From Microbacterium sp. (GTDB lineage: Bacteria > Actinomycetota > Actinomycetes > Actinomycetales > Microbacteriaceae), in NCBI RefSeq assembly GCF_003248605.1, contig NZ_QFPF01000044.1:1-19274 (forward strand): 19,274 nucleotides of DNA. The letters are read 5' to 3'. A model generated the notes under the pieces. That model worked only from the letters and a program-made list of their open reading frames with translations, made no database searches and was not told the origin of the DNA. The stretch's first letter is position 1, and every line of letters starts with the position of its first letter. The position numbers and the translations under genes are program-made. Below are positions 7,259-13,877 of the stretch, one piece after another.

Positions 7259-8515
7259 ATGAGCACCACCCCCACCGTCGACACACGCACGCTCGTGCGC
7301 TGGCGCGCGGCCGTCTTCGCGATCTTCACCGCGAGCGGCCTGTCCATCGCCACCTGGGCCTCTCGGGTTCCCGCGATCAAGCAGACACTCGGCGTCGACA
7401 ACATCCAGGTCGGCATGATGCTGCTGGGAGCCGGCATCGCCTCGATCGTCGGCCTCTCGCTGGCGTCGGTCGTGCTGGCGCGTTTCGGCGCCCGCAAGGG
7501 GATGCTGGGCGCCATGCTGCTCTTCGCGGTCGGTGTCGCGGTGATCGGTGTCGGCACCGACATCGCGCAGTCCTACGCCCTGGTGGTCACGGGCCTCGTC
7601 CTGTTCGGCATGGGCAACGGTGCGGTGGACGTGATGATGAACGTCGAGGGGGCGGCGATCGAGAAGCAGCTGAACAAGACGATCCTCCCGCTCTTCCACG
7701 CCTTCTTCAGCTTCGGCACGGTGATCGGCGCCGGGCTCGGCGTAGCCGCCGTGGCCGCGGGACTGGACGTGCTGGCGCACACCGCCGTCATCGCGGTCAG
7801 CATCGTCGTCCTCGCGTTCGTGAGCATCGCGAACGTCCCCGCGCGGGCCGCGGCCATGGATCCCGACGCGATCGACGCGCCCGCGGAGCCGAAGACGGCG
7901 TGGCGCGAACGCCTGCACATCGCACTGTCGGCCTGGCGGGAGCCGCGCACGTACGCCCTCGGCGTGGTGATGCTGGGCATGGCCTTCGCCGAGGGCGGGG
8001 CCAACGACTGGCTCGCACTCGGGATGGTCGAGGGTCACGGCGCGGATCAGGCGCTGGGCGCCGCGGGGCTCGCGGTCTTCTCGATCAGCATGACGGTGGT
8101 GCGCGTCGCCGGCGGACCGCTCGTCGACCGCTTCGGTCGTGTCGCGACGCTGCGCGTGCTCTCCGTCACGGCCGCGACGGGCCTTCTGCTGTTCATCCTC
8201 GCCCCGAGCGTCCCGCTCGTGTTCGTCGGCGCCGCGCTCTGGGGCGCGGGGATATCGCTCGGCTTTCCGCTGGGAATGTCGGCCGCGGCCGACGACCCCG
8301 AGAAGGCGGCGGCGCGGGTCAGCGCGGCCGCCGCGATCGGCTACATCGCCTTTCTGTGCGGTCCGCCGATCCTCGGCATCATCAGCGAACGAGTGGGCCT
8401 GCTGAACACCCTCTACGTGCTGGTCGTCCTCATCGTCGCCTCCGGGCTCGCGTCGCGTGCGGCCCGACCGCTGCCCGGCGCCCACGTCGGCGAGGGGCAC
8501 CGGCGCTCGCACTGA
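7259..8515 (+). CDS. MFS transporter, YbjJ-like
   Basis: 418 residues with about 12 hydrophobic segments in two halves separated by a charged central loop (about 195-220, rich in Asp, Pro and Glu). WASRVPAIKQTLGVDNIQVGMMLLG near the N-terminus resembles the YbjJ-type branch of the major facilitator superfamily. VLARFGARKGML (about residues 73-84) and VDRFGRVATLR in the second half are the usual MFS loop 2-3 and 8-9 motifs (G-x-x-x-D/R-R-x-G-R/x-R). It sits in the cytoplasmic membrane. The substrate cannot be read from the sequence; control by a LacI-type regulator makes a small metabolite such as a sugar derivative plausible. The ATG has no ribosome binding site and probably begins the mRNA. 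Confidence 0.9.
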   Translation: MSTTPTVDTRTLVRWRAAVFAIFTASGLSIATWASRVPAIKQTLGVDNIQVGMMLLGAGIASIVGLSLASVVLARFGARKGMLGAMLLFAVGVAVIGVGTDIAQSYALVVTGLVLFGMGNGAVDVMMNVEGAAIEKQLNKTILPLFHAFFSFGTVIGAGLGVAAVAAGLDVLAHTAVIAVSIVVLAFVSIANVPARAAAMDPDAIDAPAEPKTAWRERLHIALSAWREPRTYALGVVMLGMAFAEGGANDWLALGMVEGHGADQALGAAGLAVFSISMTVVRVAGGPLVDRFGRVATLRVLSVTAATGLLLFILAPSVPLVFVGAALWGAGISLGFPLGMSAAADDPEKAAARVSAAAAIGYIAFLCGPPILGIISERVGLLNTLYVLVVLIVASGLASRAARPLPGAHVGEGHRRSH

Positions 8516-8527
8516 CCTCGACGCGTC

Positions 8528-8533
8528 TAGGCT
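8528..8533 (+). promoter_or_regulatory. putative -10 element of nucS (TAGGCT), leaderless start
   Basis: TAGGCT ends 6 nt before the GTG at 8540, placing the predicted transcription start on the start codon. There is no Shine-Dalgarno in the 24-bp gap after the MFS gene. A recognisable -35 hexamer is not seen. Confidence 0.55.
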
Positions 8534-8539
8534 CGTCGG

Positions 8540-9235
8540 GTGCGTCTCGTCATCGCCCGCTGCTCGGTCGACTACACCGGCCGGCTCAACGCCCACCTGC
8601 CTCTCGCGACCCGGCTGCTGGTGCACAAGGGCGACGGCAGCCTTCTGGTGCACTCCGACGGCGGCTCCTACAAGCCGCTGAACTGGATGAGCCCGCCGTG
8701 TTCGCTCACGGTCGAGGCGCCCAGCGAGGACGCGGCGTCGGCGGGTGTGATCGAGCAGTGGCGCGTTGCGCACGCCAAGACCGGAGACGCGCTGATGGTC
8801 AGCATCTACGAGGTCCTCCACGACTCCTCGCACGAGCTCGGCATCGATCCGGGCCTGCAGAAGGACGGCGTCGAGTCCGACCTGCAGCGCCTGCTCGCCG
8901 AGCAGGTCTCGCTCATCGGCGACGGCGTGACTCTCGTGCGCCGCGAGTTCCCGACGGCGATCGGTCCCGTAGACCTGCTCCTGCGCGATCCGGCGGGCGG
9001 CACGATCGCCGTCGAGGTCAAGCGTCGCGGCGACATCGACGGTGTCGAGCAGCTCACCCGCTATCTCGAACTGCTCGGCCGCGACCCGCACCTCGCCCCC
9101 GTCACCGGCGTCTTCGCCGCGCAGGAGATCAAGCCGCAGGCGCGCGTGCTCGCCACCGATCGCGGGATCCGCTGCGTCACCCTCGATTACGACGATATGA
9201 AGGGCATCGAGTCGGGGGTTCCGCGCCTGTTCTGA
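8540..9235 (+). CDS. nucS: Mismatch-specific endonuclease NucS (EndoMS)
   Basis: 231 residues, the normal length for actinobacterial NucS. The N-terminal DNA-binding/dimerisation half begins [15 protein letters not shown] and contains [17 protein letters not shown]. The C-terminal RecB-like nuclease half carries the catalytic set: [10 protein letters not shown], Asp145 ([10 protein letters not shown]), Glu159 and Lys161 (AVEVKRRG), and Gln171 ([10 protein letters not shown]). NucS makes double-strand cuts at mismatched bases and supplies mismatch repair in actinobacteria lacking MutS/MutL. The protein ends in GVPRLF; a short C-terminal Leu-Phe motif is known to contact the sliding clamp in related enzymes, so this is a probable clamp-binding tail. 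The GTG start is favoured by homology and by the leaderless -10 box. Confidence 0.95.
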   Translation: MRLVIARCSVDYTGRLNAHLPLATRLLVHKGDGSLLVHSDGGSYKPLNWMSPPCSLTVEAPSEDAASAGVIEQWRVAHAKTGDALMVSIYEVLHDSSHELGIDPGLQKDGVESDLQRLLAEQVSLIGDGVTLVRREFPTAIGPVDLLLRDPAGGTIAVEVKRRGDIDGVEQLTRYLELLGRDPHLAPVTGVFAAQEIKPQARVLATDRGIRCVTLDYDDMKGIESGVPRLF

Positions 9236-9263
9236 GGACGCATCGACACCGCCCGCGGCGACC

Positions 9264-9269
9264 TAGGCT
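9264..9269 (+). promoter_or_regulatory. putative -10 element of the HAD gene (TAGGCT), leaderless start
   Basis: TAGGCT ends 6 nt before ATG 9276. GGAGG is present but only 1 nt from the ATG, too close to act as a normal ribosome binding site. TCGACA at 9243-9248 could be a -35 at a short 15-bp spacing. Confidence 0.55.
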
Positions 9270-9275
9270 GGAGGC

Positions 9276-9971
9276 ATGCCTCCCGAGTCCCCCTGGTCCT
9301 GCATCCTGTGGGATGTCGACGGCACGATCGTCGACGCGTCCGACGGCATCCTGCATCGCCTGACCGTCACCCTCGAGCACTTCGGCCGCCCCGCGCCCAC
9401 GCGGGCAGAGCTCGTGCACTGGATCGGGCCACCGATGTTCGATTCCTTCCAGGCGCAGGCCGGTATGGATGCCGAGCTCGCCGCCACCGCGGTCGCCTGG
9501 TACCGCGAGCTGGGCCGCGCCGAGGGCTACACGACCGGTGCGCGCCTGTTCCCCGGCGTCGCCGAGTTGATCCACGACCTCGATCGCGCGGGCGTCCCGC
9601 AGGCGACGGCGAGCAGCAAGCCGGAACGCCAGGTGCACGTGCTGATGGAGCATTTCGGGCTGGCACCCGCCTTCGCCACGATGGCCGGGGCGACGCCCGA
9701 CGAGCGCACGCTCGCCACCAAGGCCGACATCGTCGCCGAGGCCCTGCGTCGGCTGCGCATCGACGGCATCGACATCTCGCGGCCCGTCCTCGTCGGCGAC
9801 CGCCACCACGACATCGACGGCGGCGCCGTGCACGGCGTGCCCGTCATCTTCGTCCGCTGGGGCTTCAGCTGGCCGCACGAGTCCGAGGGTGCATCGGCCG
9901 TGGCCGACGACATCCACGATCTGCGCGCCCTCCTGCTGCCCGCCGCGTCGGACGACCCCGCCCGGCCGTGA
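9276..9971 (+). CDS. HAD-superfamily hydrolase, phosphoglycolate-phosphatase-like
   Basis: 231 residues with all four HAD motifs. Motif I is LWDVDGTIVD with nucleophile Asp13 and acid Asp15; motif II is Ser113 in ATASSKPE; motif III is Lys149 in TLATKADIV; motif IV is VLVGDRHHDIDGG with Asp175 and Asp179. The alpha-helical cap between about 20 and 90 (subclass I) includes the LFPGVAELIHDLDRAG hinge region, typical of Gph/PGP-like phosphatases. It likely removes phosphate from a small cytosolic metabolite such as phosphoglycolate or a nucleotide; the substrate is not determinable here. The start is supported by the DxD motif beginning at residue 13. It follows nucS by 40 bp and has its own apparent promoter. 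Confidence 0.92.
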   Translation: MPPESPWSCILWDVDGTIVDASDGILHRLTVTLEHFGRPAPTRAELVHWIGPPMFDSFQAQAGMDAELAATAVAWYRELGRAEGYTTGARLFPGVAELIHDLDRAGVPQATASSKPERQVHVLMEHFGLAPAFATMAGATPDERTLATKADIVAEALRRLRIDGIDISRPVLVGDRHHDIDGGAVHGVPVIFVRWGFSWPHESEGASAVADDIHDLRALLLPAASDDPARP

Positions 9972-9981
9972 TCGACCAGCC

Positions 9982-11280
9982 GTGATCGAGATCGCGGGGG
10001 CCGCGCTGGGCTGGGTGATCCCGGCCGTCGTGGTCTTCGGTGCGTCCGCCCTGCTGATCGTCGTGACGGTCTGGGCTGTGCGCCGCGCGCGTGCCGGCGC
10101 CGGCGCCCGGGCGCGGGCAGAGGACGAACGGAACCGCGCGGGCACGACACTCGTCGAGCTCGACGACGCCGTCGCGGACCTCGATCTCGAGGTCGGGCTC
10201 TCCGGAGCCCTCTACGGCGGCGACGGCGCAGCGCCCCTGCGTCGCGCGCGCATGCGCGCCCAGCATGCGCGGGACCGGGCGTTCGACGACTACCGTCGCG
10301 CCGCCGACCCCGCCACGCCGGTGCCCGAGGCGCGCAGGATCGCGCATCGCGTACGTGAGCAGGCGCAGCGCGCGCTGACCGCGGTGCAGTCCGCGCGCCG
10401 CGCCCATGCGTCGTGGGTTGCGGCCCACGCCTCGGCCGCCGATCAGCTTGCGGCCGTCGAGCAGCGCTGGCACGAGCTGCACGACCGGATCGGCGATCCC
10501 CGCGCCCTGCTGCGCGAGCTCCAGCGCCGGGTCGACCCCGACGAGAGTCGGGATGTCGCCGACGCGGCCGCCGCGATCGAGCACTGCATCTCCGAATCAC
10601 GACGGCAGATCGATGCCGCTCGCTCCCTGGTGGCCGACCCCTCTCATACGGCACTCCCCGCGATCGCCGCCGCCGAGCGTGCGCTGCGGGCGGCGGAGGA
10701 CGCTGAAAGGCGGCTCGAGGAGTCGCACCGGCTGGTGATGCAGGCAGCGGAGGCGTTCGCCGGCGAGATCGACTCCGCGCGGGAGGCGATCCGGGGCGCA
10801 CTCGGCTTGCGCGAAGGTGTGGCCGGCGAGCAGGCCGAGGCTCTCGCGCGAGAGATCCGCGCAGCGGACGAGGAGCTGTCCCGGATCTCGTCGAACGGGG
10901 CACGCCGGCCGGTCGCCGCCGTAGATGCGGTCGCGAGACTGCGCACGCGTCTCGATCTCGCGCTGGGCGACGCCCGAACGGCGCAGCAGAGGATGCGCGG
11001 CGCGCGCACGGCGCTTCCCGGCGCTCTGGCCTCCGCGCGCGCCTCGCTGGCTCGCGCGGAGGCCGATCTCGCGGCTTCGGGGGCGGGTGCCCAGGCGCGC
11101 GTGCGCGTCGCCGACGCGCGTGATGCGCTCGCACACGCGCGCACCGTGGGTGATCCCGTCGAGGCCCTCGATGCGGCGCGCCAGGCGCTCCGCCACGCCG
11201 ACGACGCTCGGGCGCTGTGCGCCTATGCGCGTCTCGGCCGGCCCGGCGGGGGATCCGCTCCCGGACGGTCGCCTCGATAG
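9982..11280 (+). CDS. Membrane-anchored coiled-coil protein of unknown function
   Basis: 432 residues from GTG 9982. One N-terminal membrane segment (about residues 5-33) is followed by Arg/Ala-rich basic residues and then about 380 residues of almost uninterrupted Ala/Arg/Glu/Asp-rich helix, predicted coiled coil, ending in a short Gly/Pro-rich tail. The helical part resembles, from memory, the long C-terminal coiled-coil region of actinobacterial TPM-domain membrane proteins (for example LVELDDAVADLDLEVG and RAALRAAEDAERRLEE-like runs), but there is no TPM domain and no signal peptide. The topology resembles EzrA (one helix, then cytoplasmic coiled coil), but no sequence relation to EzrA is claimed. 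It begins 10 bp after the HAD stop with no clear Shine-Dalgarno, so translational coupling is likely. The codon pattern matches its neighbours. A structural or scaffolding role is only a guess. Confidence 0.8.
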   Translation: MIEIAGAALGWVIPAVVVFGASALLIVVTVWAVRRARAGAGARARAEDERNRAGTTLVELDDAVADLDLEVGLSGALYGGDGAAPLRRARMRAQHARDRAFDDYRRAADPATPVPEARRIAHRVREQAQRALTAVQSARRAHASWVAAHASAADQLAAVEQRWHELHDRIGDPRALLRELQRRVDPDESRDVADAAAAIEHCISESRRQIDAARSLVADPSHTALPAIAAAERALRAAEDAERRLEESHRLVMQAAEAFAGEIDSAREAIRGALGLREGVAGEQAEALAREIRAADEELSRISSNGARRPVAAVDAVARLRTRLDLALGDARTAQQRMRGARTALPGALASARASLARAEADLAASGAGAQARVRVADARDALAHARTVGDPVEALDAARQALRHADDARALCAYARLGRPGGGSAPGRSPR

Positions 11281-11283
11281 CCT
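11278..11283 (+). promoter_or_regulatory. putative -10 element of the rhomboid-DUF2156 gene (TAGCCT), leaderless start
   Basis: TAGCCT ends 6 nt before GTG 11290. Its first three bases are the TAG stop codon of the preceding coiled-coil gene. No Shine-Dalgarno and no clear -35 are visible. Confidence 0.5.
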
Positions 11284-11289
11284 GATCGC

Positions 11290-13362
11290 GTGAGCGCCCC
11301 CACCGCGACCCCCTCGCCTGCCCGCCACCCGATCCTGCGAGCCCTGCGCACAGCGCCCGCGAGCGTTGCGCTCGTCGCCATCCTCCTGATCGTCGGCGTC
11401 GCCGGGGGCGGCCTGTGGACGCCCGCTCTCGAGCAGGAGTGGTTCCCGGCGATCGCCTACGGCCTTCCGGCACTCGAGGAGGGTCGGTGGTGGACCCCGA
11501 TCACGGGCACCTTCTTCGTCGCATCACCCTGGGTCTACGTGCCGACCCTGCTCAGCGTCGCCGGCATGGTCTTCGTCGAGATGCGTCGCGGCTCGCGTGT
11601 GGCGATGCTGTACTTCGGGTTCGGGCAGCTGTTCGCGATCTTCGCCGCCGCCGCGTTCCTCATGATCGGGCAGCTGCTCCCCTGGCCGTGGGCGCAGGAA
11701 CTCGCGCAGGTGCTCGATGTGGGCCCGTCGGGCGGCACGATGGCCTGCATCGCCGCCGCCGTGGGACTCTTCGCCGCTCCCTGGCGTCAACGCGGCTGGG
11801 TGATCGTCTTCGTGTACGCCGCGATCAGCCTCTTCCTCCTCGGCGAGCTCGCCGACGTCGAGCACGCCTTCGCGATCGCGCTCGTCCTCATGGTCGATCG
11901 CTCCTTCCGCATCCAGCGCACCACGATCCGAGAGCAGCGACTGATCGCCTTCGTCAGCATCCTGGCGCTCGGGGTCATCCAGATCCTCACCCTGCTGCTA
12001 CCCACGGACGGCCCGTTCGGCCCCACGGCGCCTCTCGAGGGTCCCTGGCTCGATGTCGCGATCGACGCCGCCGTCATCCTGCTCGTCGCGCGGGGACTGA
12101 GACTCGGACGGGGATGGGCGTGGGTGCTCACGCTGATCTGGTCGGCCGTCAATCTTCTGCTGGCTCTCACCCTCGTCGTCCTCTTCGTCATCGCCCCGGC
12201 CGACATGCACGAGACCTACGGCGATCCCGATGTCTCCTTCGCCACATCGGTGCTGTGGGCCCTGTTCTTCGTCTATCTGCTCATGGTCCGTCGTGCGTTC
12301 CGCGCCCGCCGCGGCAAGCGCTTGGGCGCCGCGGCGGGCGCGAGCTCGGACGAGGTCAAGAACCTGATCCGCGCCGACGGCGGCGGCACCCTGTCGTGGA
12401 TGGCGACCTGGGAGGGGCTTCGGTATCTGCGCACGGGCGAGGGGATCGTGCCCTTCCAGGAGCGACTCGGGGTCGCCATCGCCCTCGCCGACCCGCTCGG
12501 GCCTGCGGCATCCATTCCCGCCTCGGTGGAGGAGTTCGTCCGGCGCACCGAGGGCGAAGGGCTGATCCCCTGCTTCTTCAGCTGCGGCACGCCCACCCGT
12601 GACGCGATGCCCGCCGGATGGCGTTCGCTGGTCATCGCCGACGACACGATCGTCGACCTCGAAGGGCTCGCCTTCACCGGAAAGTCCTGGTCGTATGTGC
12701 GCCAGGCCCTCAACCGCGGTGCGCGCGACGGCATGACGTTCCGGCTGACCACTCTCGGCGCCGAGCCCTGGGGCGTGCGCCAGCAGCTGCGGGCGATCTC
12801 CGAGTCGTGGGTCGGTGACAAGGGTCTGCCCGAGATGCGCTTCACGCTCGGAACGCTGCAGGAGGCCGAGGACCCCGAGGTCCGGCTCGCCCTCGCGATC
12901 TCACCCTCCGGGGACGTCGACGGCTTTCTCTCGTGGTTGCCCGTCTTCGGCCCGGGAGGTGTGCACCGGGGATGGACCCTCGACCTCATGCGCCGTCGCG
13001 ACGGCGGCTTCGGCCCCGTCATGGAATACCTCATCGGATCCTCGGCTCGCGACTTCGCGGAGGAGGGAGCTGAGTTGATGTCGCTCTCGGGCGCTCCGCT
13101 CGCGCACGAGGCGCGACCCGAAGAGGGCGTTATCGCGCAGCTGCTCGGTGAGCTCTCACAATCGCTCGAGCCCGTGTACGGGTTCCGGTCCCTGCACCGG
13201 TTCAAAACGAAGTTCAACCCCCGCTACGAGCCGATCCATCTGCTCTACCGCGACGAGGGCGACCTCACGCGCATCGCCGCCGGCCTCACGCGCGCATTCC
13301 TGCCCGACGCCACGCTGCGACAGTTCGCCGCAGCGGGAGTGGACATGATCCGGCGCGACTGA
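11290..13362 (+). CDS. Rhomboid-like membrane domain fused to MprF-type DUF2156 (phosphatidylglycerol aminoacyltransferase-like) domain
   Basis: 690 residues. The N-terminal part (about 20-205) has a rhomboid-like layout: GRWWTPITGTFF (65-76), the VFVEMRRGSRVAMLYF turn, GPSGG with Ser147 in the fourth helix, and EHAFAIAL with His192 in the sixth, 45 residues later. Four more helices (about 216-335) follow. The soluble C-terminal domain (about 350-690) is the DUF2156/GNAT-fold module of MprF-like aminoacyl-phosphatidylglycerol synthases: FTGKSWSYVRQALNRGARDG, GWTLDLMRRRDGGFG, and LHRFKTKFNPRYEPIHLLYR. Such enzymes transfer an amino acid from aminoacyl-tRNA to a membrane lipid, lowering surface negative charge. 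The exact amino acid and lipid are unknown, and whether the rhomboid part is a protease or only a scaffold is unresolved. The GTG start fits the leaderless -10 box. Confidence 0.87.
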   Translation: MSAPTATPSPARHPILRALRTAPASVALVAILLIVGVAGGGLWTPALEQEWFPAIAYGLPALEEGRWWTPITGTFFVASPWVYVPTLLSVAGMVFVEMRRGSRVAMLYFGFGQLFAIFAAAAFLMIGQLLPWPWAQELAQVLDVGPSGGTMACIAAAVGLFAAPWRQRGWVIVFVYAAISLFLLGELADVEHAFAIALVLMVDRSFRIQRTTIREQRLIAFVSILALGVIQILTLLLPTDGPFGPTAPLEGPWLDVAIDAAVILLVARGLRLGRGWAWVLTLIWSAVNLLLALTLVVLFVIAPADMHETYGDPDVSFATSVLWALFFVYLLMVRRAFRARRGKRLGAAAGASSDEVKNLIRADGGGTLSWMATWEGLRYLRTGEGIVPFQERLGVAIALADPLGPAASIPASVEEFVRRTEGEGLIPCFFSCGTPTRDAMPAGWRSLVIADDTIVDLEGLAFTGKSWSYVRQALNRGARDGMTFRLTTLGAEPWGVRQQLRAISESWVGDKGLPEMRFTLGTLQEAEDPEVRLALAISPSGDVDGFLSWLPVFGPGGVHRGWTLDLMRRRDGGFGPVMEYLIGSSARDFAEEGAELMSLSGAPLAHEARPEEGVIAQLLGELSQSLEPVYGFRSLHRFKTKFNPRYEPIHLLYRDEGDLTRIAAGLTRAFLPDATLRQFAAAGVDMIRRD

Positions 13363-13389
13363 TCAGCGTCCCGCTCGCGACCGGGCGCG

Positions 13390-13428
13390 AAAAAACGCGC
13401 CCCCCGCACGGACGCGAGAGGCGCGTTT
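13390..13428 (-). terminator. Intrinsic terminator of the cold-shock gene, partly bidirectional
   Basis: AAACGCGCC (13393-13401) pairs perfectly with GGCGCGTTT (13420-13428) around an 18-nt loop. Read on the minus strand the stem ends in a run of six T, a classical intrinsic terminator about 16 nt past the cold-shock gene stop. Read on the plus strand the stem ends in only TTT, so it may also weakly end the rhomboid-DUF2156 transcript. Confidence 0.85.
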
Positions 13429-13443
13429 CGAGTCGATCGGCCC

Positions 13444-13650
13444 TCAGATGGGGCGGATGTTCTCGGCCTGCAGACCCTTGGGGCCCTGAGCCGTCTCGAA
13501 CTCGACGCGCTGGTTCTCCTCGAGCGAGCGGTACCCGCCCGCCTGGATCGCCGTGTAGTGCGCGAAAACGTCGGCGCCGCCCTCATCAGGAGCGATGAAA
13601 CCGAAACCCTTCTCGGAGTTGAACCACTTGACGGTTCCCGTGCTGGACAT
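13444..13650 (-). CDS. Cold-shock protein (CspA family)
   Basis: 68 residues, the standard length of a single cold-shock OB-fold domain. RNP1 is KGFGFI (residues 14-19) and RNP2 is VFAHY (28-32; the more common form is VFVH). The start [15 protein letters not shown] and the end [10 protein letters not shown] are typical. These proteins bind single-stranded RNA and DNA in the cytoplasm and act as RNA chaperones during cold shock or growth transitions. The gene is convergent with the rhomboid-DUF2156 gene and divergent from the GntR gene, with its own terminator. The Shine-Dalgarno is weak (GAAGAGAA about 10 nt, or AAGG 1-2 nt, upstream of the ATG), and control at the leader level would be usual for the family. 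Confidence 0.96.
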   Translation of the reverse strand: MSSTGTVKWFNSEKGFGFIAPDEGGADVFAHYTAIQAGGYRSLEENQRVEFETAQGPKGLQAENIRPI

Positions 13651-13760
13651 GCCTTGCCATTCTCTTCAGCCCGCAAACTCTGGTGCATACGGGGGTTGTG
13701 GTATCTCACGCTACCCTTCGTCGCCCCCGAATTGCGAGACGATTTTCGAAGGTGACGCAA
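13651..13760 (-). promoter_or_regulatory. Upstream region of the cold-shock gene, possible leader RNA
   Basis: The 227-bp divergent gap to the GntR gene is noticeably less G+C-rich near this side. A possible -10 on the minus strand is TAGCGT at 13712-13717, which would give a 5' leader of about 55-60 nt. No convincing -35 is seen. Cold-shock mRNAs often carry temperature-responsive leaders, but no specific structure can be demonstrated here by eye. Confidence 0.3.
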
Positions 13761-13804
13761 ATAACGGCCGCCACCGTCTCGCTGGCGCTCGGAGGACCCG
13801 GACG

Positions 13805-13810
13805 TATGAT
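13805..13810 (+). promoter_or_regulatory. putative -10 element of the GntR gene (TATGAT)
   Basis: TATGAT matches the -10 consensus at five of six positions and would place the transcription start near 13817, about 60 nt before ATG 13878. The same bases contain an alternative in-frame ATG (13806) that has GGAGGA about 9 nt upstream, so the hexamer is either the promoter or part of the start region, not both. No good -35 was seen. Confidence 0.4.
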
Positions 13811-13877
13811 GGGCCAACTGCCCGACCCGGCCGCGCCCCCCATCGCAGCCTCCACCCGAAATCAGGCTCACCGCACC

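Noticed and set aside
7168..7563. Upstream extension of the LacI-type gene across the operator
   Set aside because: The family HTH begins six residues after ATG 7167, which has a good Shine-Dalgarno; the extension lies antisense to the start of the MFS gene.
7229..9091. 620-codon open frame on the minus strand opposite the MFS gene and nucS
   Set aside because: Its composition is that of an antisense shadow, it crosses the operator palindrome, and both genes opposite have recognisable motifs.
9527..11473. 648-codon minus-strand open frame opposite the coiled-coil gene
   Set aside because: Arg/Ser/Pro-rich with no recognisable domain; the plus-strand frame has a coherent membrane helix plus coiled-coil pattern and fits tightly with its neighbours.
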